Below, one piece after another: positions 52,919 through 62,515 of a stretch of DNA of 64,000 nt; the stretch's first letter is position 1, and each line of letters opens with the position of its first letter. Source of the stretch: CBDFNN01 sp965250215 (GTDB lineage Bacteria > Bacteroidota > Rhodothermia > Rhodothermales > DATKEJ01); the NCBI GenBank assembly GCA_965250215.1, contig CBDFNN010000004.1, positions 1,488,001-1,552,000 of the forward strand, given 5' to 3'. The notes beneath the pieces are model-generated. The model was given only the letters and a program-made list of their open reading frames with translations, was not told the DNA's origin and did not search any database. The position numbers and the translations under genes are program-made.

Positions 52919-55358
52919 TATTCTTCCCGACACCAATACGCTATCACACTGGCGCCGATATAGTCGGCCGGGAAGGTGGTCTCTTGCCGGTCTAAGTTTA
53001 CTGCTTCTGGTTCATCTCTTATCCAGCCCTGTACATGGCCAATCTATAGATTCGGATATTGAGACCAATCAAAATCCGGTCGTAACAAAGGTCAAGTTAA
53101 AGGGCGATCTCATTTTCCCAAGGCTCACTGTTGAGTTGCAGCTCAGAACGAGGGCAAACCGGCGACTATTAGGAATTCCTGGTGCTTCATTTTGGGTTTG
53201 GCTCTACCAACTGGGCGAGAGGGGATGTTGCCTTAATGAGCGCATTAGTCAAGCATTTAGAGAGAGCGGTGAACCACCTGCCTTTTTAGACACTCTCGTT
53301 GTAAGTGAAGATGTTGAAAGACTCAGGCAGTTTTATGCTCAAGAGGGCTATCGAGATGCGAAGGTTAGATCTGAGGTTAACATTGCTCGCATCGGTGGAA
53401 CGGCATCGGTCGACTTTGTTATTGAACCTGGAATTGCTTCGGTATTGCGAAAAGTTGAGTTTTCCGGATTGGAGGTTCTTGATGATGAGCAAAGGGCGGC
53501 TTTTTTTGAAAACTCCCTGCTGGTTTCGCCTGATCCCGATCACATTGGCAAAATGCAAAACGTCCCGAGTGGACAGCGATTTTCGGAATCCGATTTGGTA
53601 CTTGAGCGAACGCAACTGATAAACTCTCTTCGCGATTTCGGATTCGCTCGTGTCGTCCGCGATTCTGTAAAGGCCTTTGTGAGCCCGGTTATTGGAGACT
53701 CGTTCGACGTAAGAATTGACGTTAGTCCCGGTGAGCGCTTCAAGTTTGGTGATGTTGACTTTTTTGTACAAGGACCAGAGACGAGTGAGCTTCTCGAGGA
53801 CACGCTTTTCAGTTCAGATGAGGGCTACGTCCGACTTCGGAGAGAAAACGAAAAGAAATTAAAAGGGACTGCAATATACAATCTCTTAGAATTCAGACCA
53901 GGTGAGTGGTTCAATCAGAGTAAAGTTGTCGGAACCAAGAGGAAGCTGGATGGAATTGGCGTTTTTTCATTCTCTGATCTTTTCGCCCAAACCCGAATCC
54001 GCAATCGGCCAGATTCTGTTGATCGCCTAAACTACAGAGTAAATCTCCAAGCAAAGAGAAGGCATCAAATCCGCATGGAGGGTTTTATGCTTCAGAGAAA
54101 TGCAGTTTTTGGCGTCGAGACAACAGACCAGATTGGGGTTGGTGCCGGGGTCTCTTATCGGAACGGAAACCTATTCGGAGGAGGCGAGCAGTTTCAGATT
54201 CGTTCATCGGGTTCTTTTGCGGCAGATCTTCAGGGCCTAGATCCATTCAATACGACTCAGGGCGAGATAGAGACTTCGATAACCCTTCCTTATCTATTCT
54301 GGCCAGTCAAAGCTCTAGATAGATTCTCGTCGTATGGAAACAGAACGCGATTTTCTCTGAGTCTATTGACAGCGAGAAGAGAAAATCTATTTATATCAAT
54401 TAAGGCTCGGGCGTCTGCGCAATTAGGAATTGAAATGAGGCATTCTCCAACACTAACCTCCTTTGTCTCTCTAGTCGATTTCAATCTTTCTGATCCAGAT
54501 ACTCTTTCCGGATTTTCAGAGCGTTTTCTTAGTCTTGTAAATGATGCCGTTGAAAGAGAAAGAATACTAGAGGATTATAGTAGACCGCAGATAAATAACT
54601 CTCTTCGCTACACACTTCGATCTGCATCTGCGGATTTGTTCAAACGAGACAAAGGCCATATTCGAGAAACCTCTTTTGAAATTGGAGGAAATGTACCTTA
54701 CTTGCTTGACAGATTTCTCTTCACTCCAGACCAAATAGAGGGTGACATTCCCGGATTTGAGTCGAATAGTCGCTTGATCTACCGAAGATACGTCAGGCTT
54801 CTGGCTGACTTTAGACAGTACAAGCCCTTTGCATTGCGTTCGAATTTTGCTTGGAAAGCCATCGCCGCTTGGGCTCATCCAATAGGAAAAACCCCATTGG
54901 GTAGATCTGCCTCTGTGCCATTTGACAGAAGGTTTTATAGCGGTGGATCGTCATCGGTTAGAGGATGGGGGCTACGAGAATTGGGGCCTGGTGAGATCTC
55001 TAGCCGGCAATTGTCAGAAGCAATCATTCTGGGTGGAGACATCAAGTTCGAAGCAAGTGCCGAACTTAGAACGGTGCTTCTTCAAAATCTTCTTAAGGCC
55101 GACTGGGCGACTGTTCTATTCGTAGATGTTGGCAACGTTTGGTATGGGCCGCGGAATTCGGGAAACAGCAATGGGAAATTCAAATTCGACTCTTTTTATA
55201 AGCAAATGGGGCTTGGAAGCGGAATCGGAATGAGGACGCTCTGGGATTATTTGATCATCAGATTCGATCTCGGCTTCAAGATCAATGATCCGGTCAGAGG
55301 TATATTCCCCGATGGTCTTAGACCACGAGCACACTTTGGAATCGGGCATTCATTTTAA
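52836..55358 (+). CDS. BamA/TamA-family (Omp85) outer-membrane protein
   Basis: This protein of about 840 residues has a hydrophobic signal (LAGLSLLLLVHLLSS) ending in VHGQ. POTRA-like segments occupy the N-terminal half (for example LRQFYAQEGYRDAKV and INSLRDFGFARVV). The Omp85 barrel follows, with the lid-loop motif SSSVRGWGLRELGPG near residue 710 and a terminal GHSF strand. The start is uncertain: there is no ATG, GTG or TTG between the DUF2795 stop and the signal peptide. In-frame options inside the DUF2795 gene are ATG 52836, GTG 52839 and TTG 52857; I give the ATG. It may be the TamA-like or a second BamA-like factor; three or fewer POTRAs argue against canonical BamA. Confidence 0.88.
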   Translation: MVSPTRALRRSGQNSLLATTTSISRKNNILPDTNTLSHWRRYSRPGRWSLAGLSLLLLVHLLSSPVHGQSIDSDIETNQNPVVTKVKLKGDLIFPRLTVELQLRTRANRRLLGIPGASFWVWLYQLGERGCCLNERISQAFRESGEPPAFLDTLVVSEDVERLRQFYAQEGYRDAKVRSEVNIARIGGTASVDFVIEPGIASVLRKVEFSGLEVLDDEQRAAFFENSLLVSPDPDHIGKMQNVPSGQRFSESDLVLERTQLINSLRDFGFARVVRDSVKAFVSPVIGDSFDVRIDVSPGERFKFGDVDFFVQGPETSELLEDTLFSSDEGYVRLRRENEKKLKGTAIYNLLEFRPGEWFNQSKVVGTKRKLDGIGVFSFSDLFAQTRIRNRPDSVDRLNYRVNLQAKRRHQIRMEGFMLQRNAVFGVETTDQIGVGAGVSYRNGNLFGGGEQFQIRSSGSFAADLQGLDPFNTTQGEIETSITLPYLFWPVKALDRFSSYGNRTRFSLSLLTARRENLFISIKARASAQLGIEMRHSPTLTSFVSLVDFNLSDPDTLSGFSERFLSLVNDAVERERILEDYSRPQINNSLRYTLRSASADLFKRDKGHIRETSFEIGGNVPYLLDRFLFTPDQIEGDIPGFESNSRLIYRRYVRLLADFRQYKPFALRSNFAWKAIAAWAHPIGKTPLGRSASVPFDRRFYSGGSSSVRGWGLRELGPGEISSRQLSEAIILGGDIKFEASAELRTVLLQNLLKADWATVLFVDVGNVWYGPRNSGNSNGKFKFDSFYKQMGLGSGIGMRTLWDYLIIRFDLGFKINDPVRGIFPDGLRPRAHFGIGHSF

Positions 55359-55392
55359 TGTCGTACCTTGCCAAATCACAAGATTTTCTGCA

Positions 55393-55941
55393 ATGAGTAA
55401 TGGATTTAGGTTCAGTTTGCAACGCCTATTTAGGAGTTCTAAAAGTAGTGTTGAAAGCGATGCTCTTTTAACACTTCAGGAGCTCGATGCTTTTTCTCAT
55501 ATGAGTGGGAATTCGCTCAGAGATCTCGCGGAGGTAATGCATTTCAGGGACTATCGGGCGAAGGAATATCTATACCATGAAGAAGATCCGGCTTTGGGTC
55601 TTTACATACTTCAGCGTGGCTCGGTCAGACTCTCAAAACTAGATAGGGACGGAGATTCCTATGAAATAAAGATTCTTTCCGACAATGCCATGTTCGGAGA
55701 AGAATCCCTGATGGGCGATCGAACAAGGTTCGAATCGGCACAGGTAATTTCTGACTCTCGACTGATTGGATTTTTTAAGCCAGACCTTGATACACTCCTA
55801 CACCGACTACCAAATTTGGGTGTCGAAGTCATTCAAGCATTGGCAGATCGGATTGCAGAAAAACAGGAGATGCTACTGAAAAAGGTCGTTTCATTTGAAG
55901 ACGGAATGGACTTAGTAAAGTCCACATACAATTTAGACTGA
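55393..55941 (+). CDS. Cyclic-nucleotide-binding-domain protein without HTH (Crp/Fnr-like)
   Basis: This 182-residue protein has one cNMP-binding domain (residues about 35-150): EYLYHEEDPALGLYILQRGSVRL, then FGEESLMGD as the phosphate-binding cassette and the following hinge helix. A C-terminal helix follows, but no helix-turn-helix, so it is not a typical Crp/Fnr regulator. It may be a nucleotide sensor acting by protein contact. I chose the ATG at 55393; an upstream frame to 55285 would overlap the BamA-like gene by 74 bases. Confidence 0.8.
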   Translation: MSNGFRFSLQRLFRSSKSSVESDALLTLQELDAFSHMSGNSLRDLAEVMHFRDYRAKEYLYHEEDPALGLYILQRGSVRLSKLDRDGDSYEIKILSDNAMFGEESLMGDRTRFESAQVISDSRLIGFFKPDLDTLLHRLPNLGVEVIQALADRIAEKQEMLLKKVVSFEDGMDLVKSTYNLD

Positions 55942-55959
55942 TAAATAGAAGGGTATATA

Positions 55960-57360
55960 TTGAAAAGAGGAGATGAGTTAGTAATTCGAATCGAAAAGTT
56001 TGGAGATCGAGGAAAGACCATTTCGAAGCCGGAGGGAAGGGTTGTCATGATAAATGGAGGTGCCCCCGGAGATCTTGCTAGAGTTGTTCTAACAAAAGCA
56101 AAAAGAAAGTTTGCAGAGGCCAAGATTGTTGAGATTATTGAGTCATCACCTGATAGGACAGAACCAGTTTGTCAGTATTTTGGACATTGTGGTGGCTGCA
56201 AGTGGCAGCATCTTTCTTATCCGGCTCAATTGCAGGCGAAAACTGGTCTTGTAAAGGAGGCTTTGGAGCGAATAGGTGGCTTCGAGGGGCTATCTGTTCC
56301 TGTTGCTCTTGGGGCGGAAACTCCGTATGCCTATCGCAACAAGATGGAGTTCAGTTTCAGCGCCAAACGTTGGTTGACGACGGAGGAAATAGCATCTAAG
56401 GAAGTTTTCAATACCAATTTTGCTTTGGGCATGCATGCCCCCGGTAGTTATGACAAGGTCCTTGACCTTTACGAATGCCACCTAATGCCGGCTGAGATAA
56501 GCGGCTATATCAATCTATTCAGAGAATGGTGCCATTCAAAATCCTGGAAAGGATGGGACGTTCGCACGCATGAAGGGTATCTTCGGCATCTAGTTGTTCG
56601 GCGGGGGGAAATGACTGGCGATTTGATGTTTAATCTCGTAACGAATGCCTACAACGAAGACAATATTCAATGGCTTGCGAAGAAGATTAAAGCTGAAATT
56701 CCCGCTGTAACTTCCTTTACAAATACAATCAATACCTCCGTTGCTCAGACCTCATATGGAGAGAGAGTCGAGACTATTTTTGGCCCAGGAGTAATCCGTG
56801 ATAAAATTGGAGACTACTCATTTACCATCGGGCCAAGTGCGTTTTTTCAGACCAACACGAAAGGTGCAGCGACATTATATGGCGTAGTGCTGGATTTCTT
56901 AGATCCTAAAGCTGATGAGACTGTCTACGATCTATATAGCGGTGCAGGTACGATATCGCTCTTCATCTCGAAGTTCGTAAAAAATGTCGTTGGGGTTGAG
57001 GTCGTGAAGCAAGCGATCGAGAATGCTAAAGCGAATGCAAAGGAAAATAAGGTGGACAATTGCAAATTCGTCTTAGGCGATATGCTCAAGGTGTTCAACC
57101 AGGACTTCGTTTCCAAGCACGGAAAGCCAGATGCAATAATAGTCGACCCGCCCCGAGCGGGAATGCATCCAAAAGTTGTCAAGAGAATCGGCGAATTAGG
57201 GCCAGACAAATTGGTTTATGTTAGTTGTAACCCGAGAACACAAGCAGCGGATTTAGAGATGATTAAGGAGTGGTACGAGATCGACAGAATTCAGCCAGTC
57301 GATATGTTTCCCCAGACACATCACATCGAAAACGTAGTTAGGCTCAATCGCATTAAGTAG
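55960..57360 (+). CDS. rlmD: 23S rRNA (uracil-5-)-methyltransferase, RlmD/RumA family
   Basis: This 466-residue protein starts with a TRAM domain (residues about 1-55). A [4Fe-4S] motif CQYFGHCGGCKWQ lies near residue 70. The SAM-binding domain has VYDLYSGAGTISLFI near residue 325 and VDPPRAGMH near residue 395, and the catalytic Cys is in YVSCNPRT near residue 426. It methylates U1939 or U747-type positions in 23S rRNA. The start is TTG at 55960; the next in-frame Met would remove half the TRAM domain. Confidence 0.93.
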   Translation: MKRGDELVIRIEKFGDRGKTISKPEGRVVMINGGAPGDLARVVLTKAKRKFAEAKIVEIIESSPDRTEPVCQYFGHCGGCKWQHLSYPAQLQAKTGLVKEALERIGGFEGLSVPVALGAETPYAYRNKMEFSFSAKRWLTTEEIASKEVFNTNFALGMHAPGSYDKVLDLYECHLMPAEISGYINLFREWCHSKSWKGWDVRTHEGYLRHLVVRRGEMTGDLMFNLVTNAYNEDNIQWLAKKIKAEIPAVTSFTNTINTSVAQTSYGERVETIFGPGVIRDKIGDYSFTIGPSAFFQTNTKGAATLYGVVLDFLDPKADETVYDLYSGAGTISLFISKFVKNVVGVEVVKQAIENAKANAKENKVDNCKFVLGDMLKVFNQDFVSKHGKPDAIIVDPPRAGMHPKVVKRIGELGPDKLVYVSCNPRTQAADLEMIKEWYEIDRIQPVDMFPQTHHIENVVRLNRIK

Positions 57361-57362
57361 CT

Positions 57363-58352
57363 GTGAAAACCGCACTAGTCACAGGAGGGACAGGTTTCAT
57401 CGGAAGCCATCTTGTTGAACGTCTCTTGGCTTCTCAGAATTATGACGAGGTCAGGTGCATCGTGCGTGGCGATCACAAATGGTTAGAAGGGCTACCAGTT
57501 CGTATCTACAAGGGTGACCTATTTGATGTGGATACCTTGGCCCTAGCCAGTCGTGGTGTAAGCCACGTATATCATGTCGCAGGACTGACACGCTCAAGAA
57601 ATTGGGGTGATTTTCTGGAGGCGAACATACGTGCCACAGAGAATCTTGTTAATATCTGCTCCAAGAATCAAAAGAGTCTTGAGCGAATCTTGATAACAAG
57701 CAGCCTTGCTGCAGTCGGGCGAAGTGATCATAAAATAGTTGATGAGTCCTCTCCTTTGAACCCCGTGAGTATGTATGGAAAAAGCAAGGCGATGATGGAA
57801 GTGAGTATGAAGTCGTGGTCTAAGAGGGCGCCATTAACCATCGTCAGACCGCCATCGGTGTACGGACCAAGAGAGAGAGACATTTTCACATTTTTCAAGT
57901 CCATTCAGCAGGGATTATGTCCGGTCGTCTCCAACCCAGATGAAAAGGAGCTTAGTCTTGTATATGTGGTAGATCTGGTGGACGGTATGATTAGAGCGGC
58001 AGAATCGTCGATTTCATTGGGCCGGACATACTTCCTTGGAAGTGACGAAATATATTCGTGGAGACAGGTGAAAACCACAAGTGAATCCATTCTAGGGTCC
58101 AAGGCGATTATGGTAAGAGTACCAGGAATTGCGGTACAGGCCGTTGGCAGAATCAGTGAGTGGATAGGAGCACTATCTGGAAGTTATCCGCCGCTCAATG
58201 CCCAAAAGGCTGAAGAAATCAGATTTGCCGTCAAGGCCTGTAGTATTCATGCGGCAAGAAAAGATTTGGGCTATCTTCCCACTGTATCCCTAGAGGAGGG
58301 TCTGTCAAAAACGATTGCGTGGTACAGGACAGAAGGATGGCTGAAGAACTGA
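57363..58352 (+). CDS. NAD-dependent epimerase/dehydratase (extended SDR)
   Basis: This 329-residue protein has the Rossmann motif VTGGTGFIGSH (residues 6-16), the DLFD..L segment near 50, ITSSLAAVG near 118, and the catalytic YGKSK near residue 140. The C-terminal third carries a substrate-binding region ending in RTEGW. It could act on nucleotide-sugars, flavonoid-like ketones or sterol-type substrates; none can be singled out. The start is GTG at 57363, two bases after the rlmD stop. Confidence 0.9.
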   Translation: MKTALVTGGTGFIGSHLVERLLASQNYDEVRCIVRGDHKWLEGLPVRIYKGDLFDVDTLALASRGVSHVYHVAGLTRSRNWGDFLEANIRATENLVNICSKNQKSLERILITSSLAAVGRSDHKIVDESSPLNPVSMYGKSKAMMEVSMKSWSKRAPLTIVRPPSVYGPRERDIFTFFKSIQQGLCPVVSNPDEKELSLVYVVDLVDGMIRAAESSISLGRTYFLGSDEIYSWRQVKTTSESILGSKAIMVRVPGIAVQAVGRISEWIGALSGSYPPLNAQKAEEIRFAVKACSIHAARKDLGYLPTVSLEEGLSKTIAWYRTEGWLKN

Positions 58353-58449
58353 ATGTTCTTTTGATTATTGAGGGGATCTAAATAGTTATAGGTGCATTTT
58401 GGAGTTCAATTCAACAGGCATTGGTTCAAGCAGCTAACAGAGTATTCAC

Positions 58450-61400
58450 GTGAGTTCACTAGGCTTTAATTCAGCTTATATCGAGGATTTGTATCGGCAA
58501 TATGAATCCGATCCGCAATCTGTTAGCCCTCTTTGGAGGTCCTTTTTCAAGAAGTCAGTGGCCGAAGGAGTGGCGGTAGACGTCGACACAATTAGTCAGA
58601 AGGGAAACGAAGGGAACGATCGCACGATAGCCGAGTCGCCCATTTCAACAACGCCGCAGGAAGAGGCAAAGTCCAGATCGGATTCTAGCTCAATTAAACA
58701 TACTTCTAGATTCCCTAAACCAGCTGCTATTCCTGAATCGAACAAGAAACCATCTGTTTCTCCAAGCTCAACACCAGCGAAAATCGAGCCCATTACGAGA
58801 CCCGTTTCAAATACTCCCGCTGCAGCTAAGCCAGCTACAGAAAAGCCAGCCACGGCAAAGGCCCCAATTGCTCCGAGTGTACCTGCTAAGAAGCAAAAGC
58901 CTAGGTCTGTAGCTAGTCCCGAAGTGAGAAAGGATGAAGACCCTCTGGCATTCGAGGAAGTCGTCTTAAAAGGGGTTTCTGCACGGATAGCGGATAACAT
59001 GGATGCTAGCCTTCGCGTCCCAACGGCGACGTCGGTAAGGCACATTCCTGTCAAGTTGATGACTGAAAATCGACAGTTGATGAACCGCTTCAATTTGGGT
59101 CGCGGAAGATCAAAAATATCCTTTACGCATATTATCGCATATGCGCTGGTAAAGGCTCTTGAAAAGTACCCTTCGCTAAACACGAGCTTCAAGCGAGAAG
59201 AAGGTAAGCCGGTTCACGTGAAGCCAAAACATGTCAATTTTGGGTTAGCCATTGACGTGGAGAAGAGGAATGGAAGCCGATCTCTCATGGTTCCAAATAT
59301 TAAAGGATCGGAGGCTTTCAAATTCGGCGAGTTTGTCGCTAGCTACAACGGTTTGGTTAAGAAGGCAAGAAACGGAAAGTTGGAAATCTCAGACTTTGAG
59401 GGGACAACAGCAACGCTAACCAATCCTGGAATGATTGGTACCGTTATGAGTGTTCCGCGACTAATGGAGGGACGTGGACTTATTCTTGCAGTTGGTGCTA
59501 TTGCATACCCCGCAGAATATTCGGCCCTTCCCCCAGCAGAATTGAGCAGGTTAGGGATTAGTCAAGTCATGACCATTACCTCGACCTACGATCATCGTGT
59601 AATACAAGGAGCCGAGAGCGGAGCTTTCCTCAAATATGTTGCTGGATTGATAACTGGGACTGATGGATTCTATCAGGAGATTTTTAATCATCTTGGAATC
59701 CCGACCCCGCCTCTGACAACATCTTTGGACACAAGCCCCCTCATTGGCCGGGCAGGAGCATCGGATAATAATGCTCTTATTCGTAAGCAGGCCAGCGTCA
59801 TCCAGCTAATTCGCGCCTACCGAGTTCGAGGCCACATGGTTGCCGATATTAACCCTCTAGGATACGATAGAGCAGATCATCCTGAATTGGATCCAGCAAC
59901 TTATGGCTTGACCGTATGGGATCTTGATCGAGACTGGATGACGGGCGGATTGGGAGGAAAGGAGTCCTTACCTTTGCGGGACATTCTTCAAATTCTTTGG
60001 GATACCTATTCTCAAAAGGTTGGAGTCGAGTTTATGCACATCTCCAGTCCTGAGGAGAGATCGTGGATTCAGGGAAGAATTGAGGCCGTTCCAAGCTCGA
60101 CGGAAGTTCCAAAGGAGGTGAAAATGAAGATCCTTGAGAAGGTCAATTCGGCAGAGGCTTTTGAGAGGTTTCTACACACCAAATTTATTGGGCACAAGAG
60201 ATTTTCACTGGAAGGTGCCGAAACCTTGATTCCGATTTTGGATCAGGTCTTGTCAGATTCTGCGGACCAAGCGGTCGATGAAGTTGTGATTGGAATGGCT
60301 CACCGCGGACGTTTGAACGTCCTCGCGAACACGCTAGGCAAACCTTATGAGCAGATTTTCTCGGAGTTCGAAGGAAATATCGATAAGAACACCACTCAAG
60401 GATCGGGAGATGTAAAATATCACCTAGGGACTAGCGGTCTTCACTACTCTCCAGAAGGAAATAGTGTAGCTGTTGTTCTCGCGGCGAATCCCAGTCATCT
60501 AGAGGCAGTCAATCCAGTTGTAGAAGGCATGGTCAGGGCGAAGCAAAGACTGCAGTGGGACGATAATCAGCATGAGTTAGTCAACTACGATAAAGTACTT
60601 CCCATCCTTATCCATGGCGACGCCGCGTTTGCCGGCCAGGGGGTCGTTGCTGAAACGCTAAACCTGAGCGAGCTGCCAGGCTATACGACGGGTGGCACTA
60701 TTCATATCGTAGTCAATAATCAGATCGGATTTACTACGAGTCCTCAGGACGCCAGATCTAGCATCTACGCAACCGATGTTGCGAGAATGATACAAGCTCC
60801 GATTTTCCACGTCAATGGAGATGATCCGGAGGCCTGCGTTCGCATCGCAAGAATGGCACTCGATTATAGACAAGTTTTTAATAAGGACGTCGTGATTGAC
60901 ATGCTCTGCTATAGAGTTCATGGTCATAATGAGGGTGATGAGCCGACCTACACACAACCAGCGCTTTACTACAAAATTAAAAGTCACAAATCTGTAAGGG
61001 AGATTTATACAGCAGATTTACTCAAAAATGCTGAATTGGAGGAGGATGAAGCTAATACGATTTCGAAATCATTCAGATTGGTCCTCGACAGCTCCTTTAC
61101 GAAAATGAAGGCCGTTGAAGAAGGTGGCGATTTCGAAACAGATTTGAATCCTGTAAAGAAAGCTCTTGATGAATCACTTCTAGATCCTGACAAAGTCTAT
61201 ACAAAATTCGATAGATCGAAGCTTGACCATATCGCTAAAGCTGTGACTTCGCATCCGGCGAATTTCAATGTGCACGCAAAACTACCCCGGCAATTTGATC
61301 GGAGATTCAAACTATACAACGACGCCGGAAAAGTAGATTGGGGGCTCGGAGAGGCCTTGGCCTATGGTAGCCTTTGCATGGAAGGAAATTCTGTTCGCCT

Positions 61401-62340
61401 GAGTGGCGAAGACTCTGGCAGAGGGACCTTTAGTCATCGACATTCCGTGCTATTCGATCAGACAACAGAAGAAAAGTACGTTCCTCTGAATCATCTCACC
61501 GATGGTCAGGGAGGGTATCGTGTTTATAACAGCCTCCTTTCAGAATACGCTGTTCTCGGTTTTGAATATGGATATTCCGTCGCCGATCCTTCGGTCTTAG
61601 TGCTCTGGGAAGCTCAGTTTGGAGATTTTACCAACGGTGCACAAATAGTAATTGATCAGTTTATCTCCTCGGCCGAGAGTAAATGGGGACAGACCAGTTC
61701 TTTAGTCATGCTTTTGCCGCATGGATATGAAGGGCAAGGGCCAGAACATAGCTCAGCTCGAATGGAGAGGTATTTGCAAATGTGTGCCGAATACAACATG
61801 CGCATCGCAAACTTCACCACGCCAGCCAACTTCTTCCACGCGTTGAGAAGACAAATACGTGACGCGGTCAAGAAGCCTCTTATGGTGATGACCCCTAAGA
61901 GTCTCTTGAGACATCCTCTGTGTGTGTCCCCGATTTCAGACTTCACAGAATCAGAGTATCAACCAATCATCGCCTCAGGACAATCAAATCCGAAGAAGGT
62001 ACTAATGTGCTCTGGCAAGGTCTACTATGATCTTCTTGCCGGAATTAAGGAGCGGCAGATGGATGAAGACATTGCCATAATTAGAGCAGAGCAGCTTTAT
62101 CCCCTTAGAACCGATATGATTCAGACGGCGCTAGAAGCTTATGGGTCTGACCACATAGCTTGGGTCCAGGAGGAATCAGCAAATATGGGTGCTTGGTCAT
62201 TTATCAAACCAAGGCTTGAAAAGAAGGGAATTAAGGTTTCCTATGTTGGACGCAGGGCAAGCGCTAGCCCGGCTACGGGTTCATCTAAAAGGCATGCCAA
62301 ACAGCAGGCGGCATTGGTCGAGGACGCTCTGACTATCTAA
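58450..62340 (+). CDS. kgd: Multifunctional 2-oxoglutarate dehydrogenase: fused E2 succinyltransferase and E1 (KGD/OdhA type)
   Basis: This 1296-residue protein has an N-terminal E1 tail (SSLGFNSAYIEDLYRQYES), a Pro/Ala/Lys-rich linker (residues about 50-165), an E2-type acyltransferase domain (about 175-410) with the catalytic DHRVIQGAESG near residue 380, and the E1 thiamine-diphosphate part from residue about 420. E1 landmarks are AHRGRLNV near 616, GDAAFAGQG near 723, YRVHGHNEGDEPTY near 821, and GYEGQGPEHSSAR. No lipoyl domain is present, as in actinobacterial KGD; a lipoyl carrier must be supplied in trans. It drives the 2-oxoglutarate step of the TCA cycle. The start is GTG at 58450. 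Confidence 0.96.
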   Translation: MSSLGFNSAYIEDLYRQYESDPQSVSPLWRSFFKKSVAEGVAVDVDTISQKGNEGNDRTIAESPISTTPQEEAKSRSDSSSIKHTSRFPKPAAIPESNKKPSVSPSSTPAKIEPITRPVSNTPAAAKPATEKPATAKAPIAPSVPAKKQKPRSVASPEVRKDEDPLAFEEVVLKGVSARIADNMDASLRVPTATSVRHIPVKLMTENRQLMNRFNLGRGRSKISFTHIIAYALVKALEKYPSLNTSFKREEGKPVHVKPKHVNFGLAIDVEKRNGSRSLMVPNIKGSEAFKFGEFVASYNGLVKKARNGKLEISDFEGTTATLTNPGMIGTVMSVPRLMEGRGLILAVGAIAYPAEYSALPPAELSRLGISQVMTITSTYDHRVIQGAESGAFLKYVAGLITGTDGFYQEIFNHLGIPTPPLTTSLDTSPLIGRAGASDNNALIRKQASVIQLIRAYRVRGHMVADINPLGYDRADHPELDPATYGLTVWDLDRDWMTGGLGGKESLPLRDILQILWDTYSQKVGVEFMHISSPEERSWIQGRIEAVPSSTEVPKEVKMKILEKVNSAEAFERFLHTKFIGHKRFSLEGAETLIPILDQVLSDSADQAVDEVVIGMAHRGRLNVLANTLGKPYEQIFSEFEGNIDKNTTQGSGDVKYHLGTSGLHYSPEGNSVAVVLAANPSHLEAVNPVVEGMVRAKQRLQWDDNQHELVNYDKVLPILIHGDAAFAGQGVVAETLNLSELPGYTTGGTIHIVVNNQIGFTTSPQDARSSIYATDVARMIQAPIFHVNGDDPEACVRIARMALDYRQVFNKDVVIDMLCYRVHGHNEGDEPTYTQPALYYKIKSHKSVREIYTADLLKNAELEEDEANTISKSFRLVLDSSFTKMKAVEEGGDFETDLNPVKKALDESLLDPDKVYTKFDRSKLDHIAKAVTSHPANFNVHAKLPRQFDRRFKLYNDAGKVDWGLGEALAYGSLCMEGNSVRLSGEDSGRGTFSHRHSVLFDQTTEEKYVPLNHLTDGQGGYRVYNSLLSEYAVLGFEYGYSVADPSVLVLWEAQFGDFTNGAQIVIDQFISSAESKWGQTSSLVMLLPHGYEGQGPEHSSARMERYLQMCAEYNMRIANFTTPANFFHALRRQIRDAVKKPLMVMTPKSLLRHPLCVSPISDFTESEYQPIIASGQSNPKKVLMCSGKVYYDLLAGIKERQMDEDIAIIRAEQLYPLRTDMIQTALEAYGSDHIAWVQEESANMGAWSFIKPRLEKKGIKVSYVGRRASASPATGSSKRHAKQQAALVEDALTI

Positions 62341-62515
62341 ATATTCTGTCGTTTGAATTCCCATGGACCAACTCAAGAGATATGAGTTTGGCAGGACTAC
62401 ACTTTGCAATCATCAAATTGGACATAGGTTTGCCACGGATGTCTTGAAAGGACAGTGAGTTGACTAGATTATACTGATGGGACGAGAGAAGCCAGAATGG
62501 CTAGACCAGATTGGT

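Noticed and set aside
53286..53771. 161-codon minus-strand frame opposite the BamA-like gene
   Set aside because: Antisense shadow of the POTRA region; no family resemblance.
58596..59192. 198-codon minus-strand frame opposite the kgd linker
   Set aside because: An antisense shadow of the Pro/Ala/Lys-rich linker, with low-complexity Gly/Ala content.
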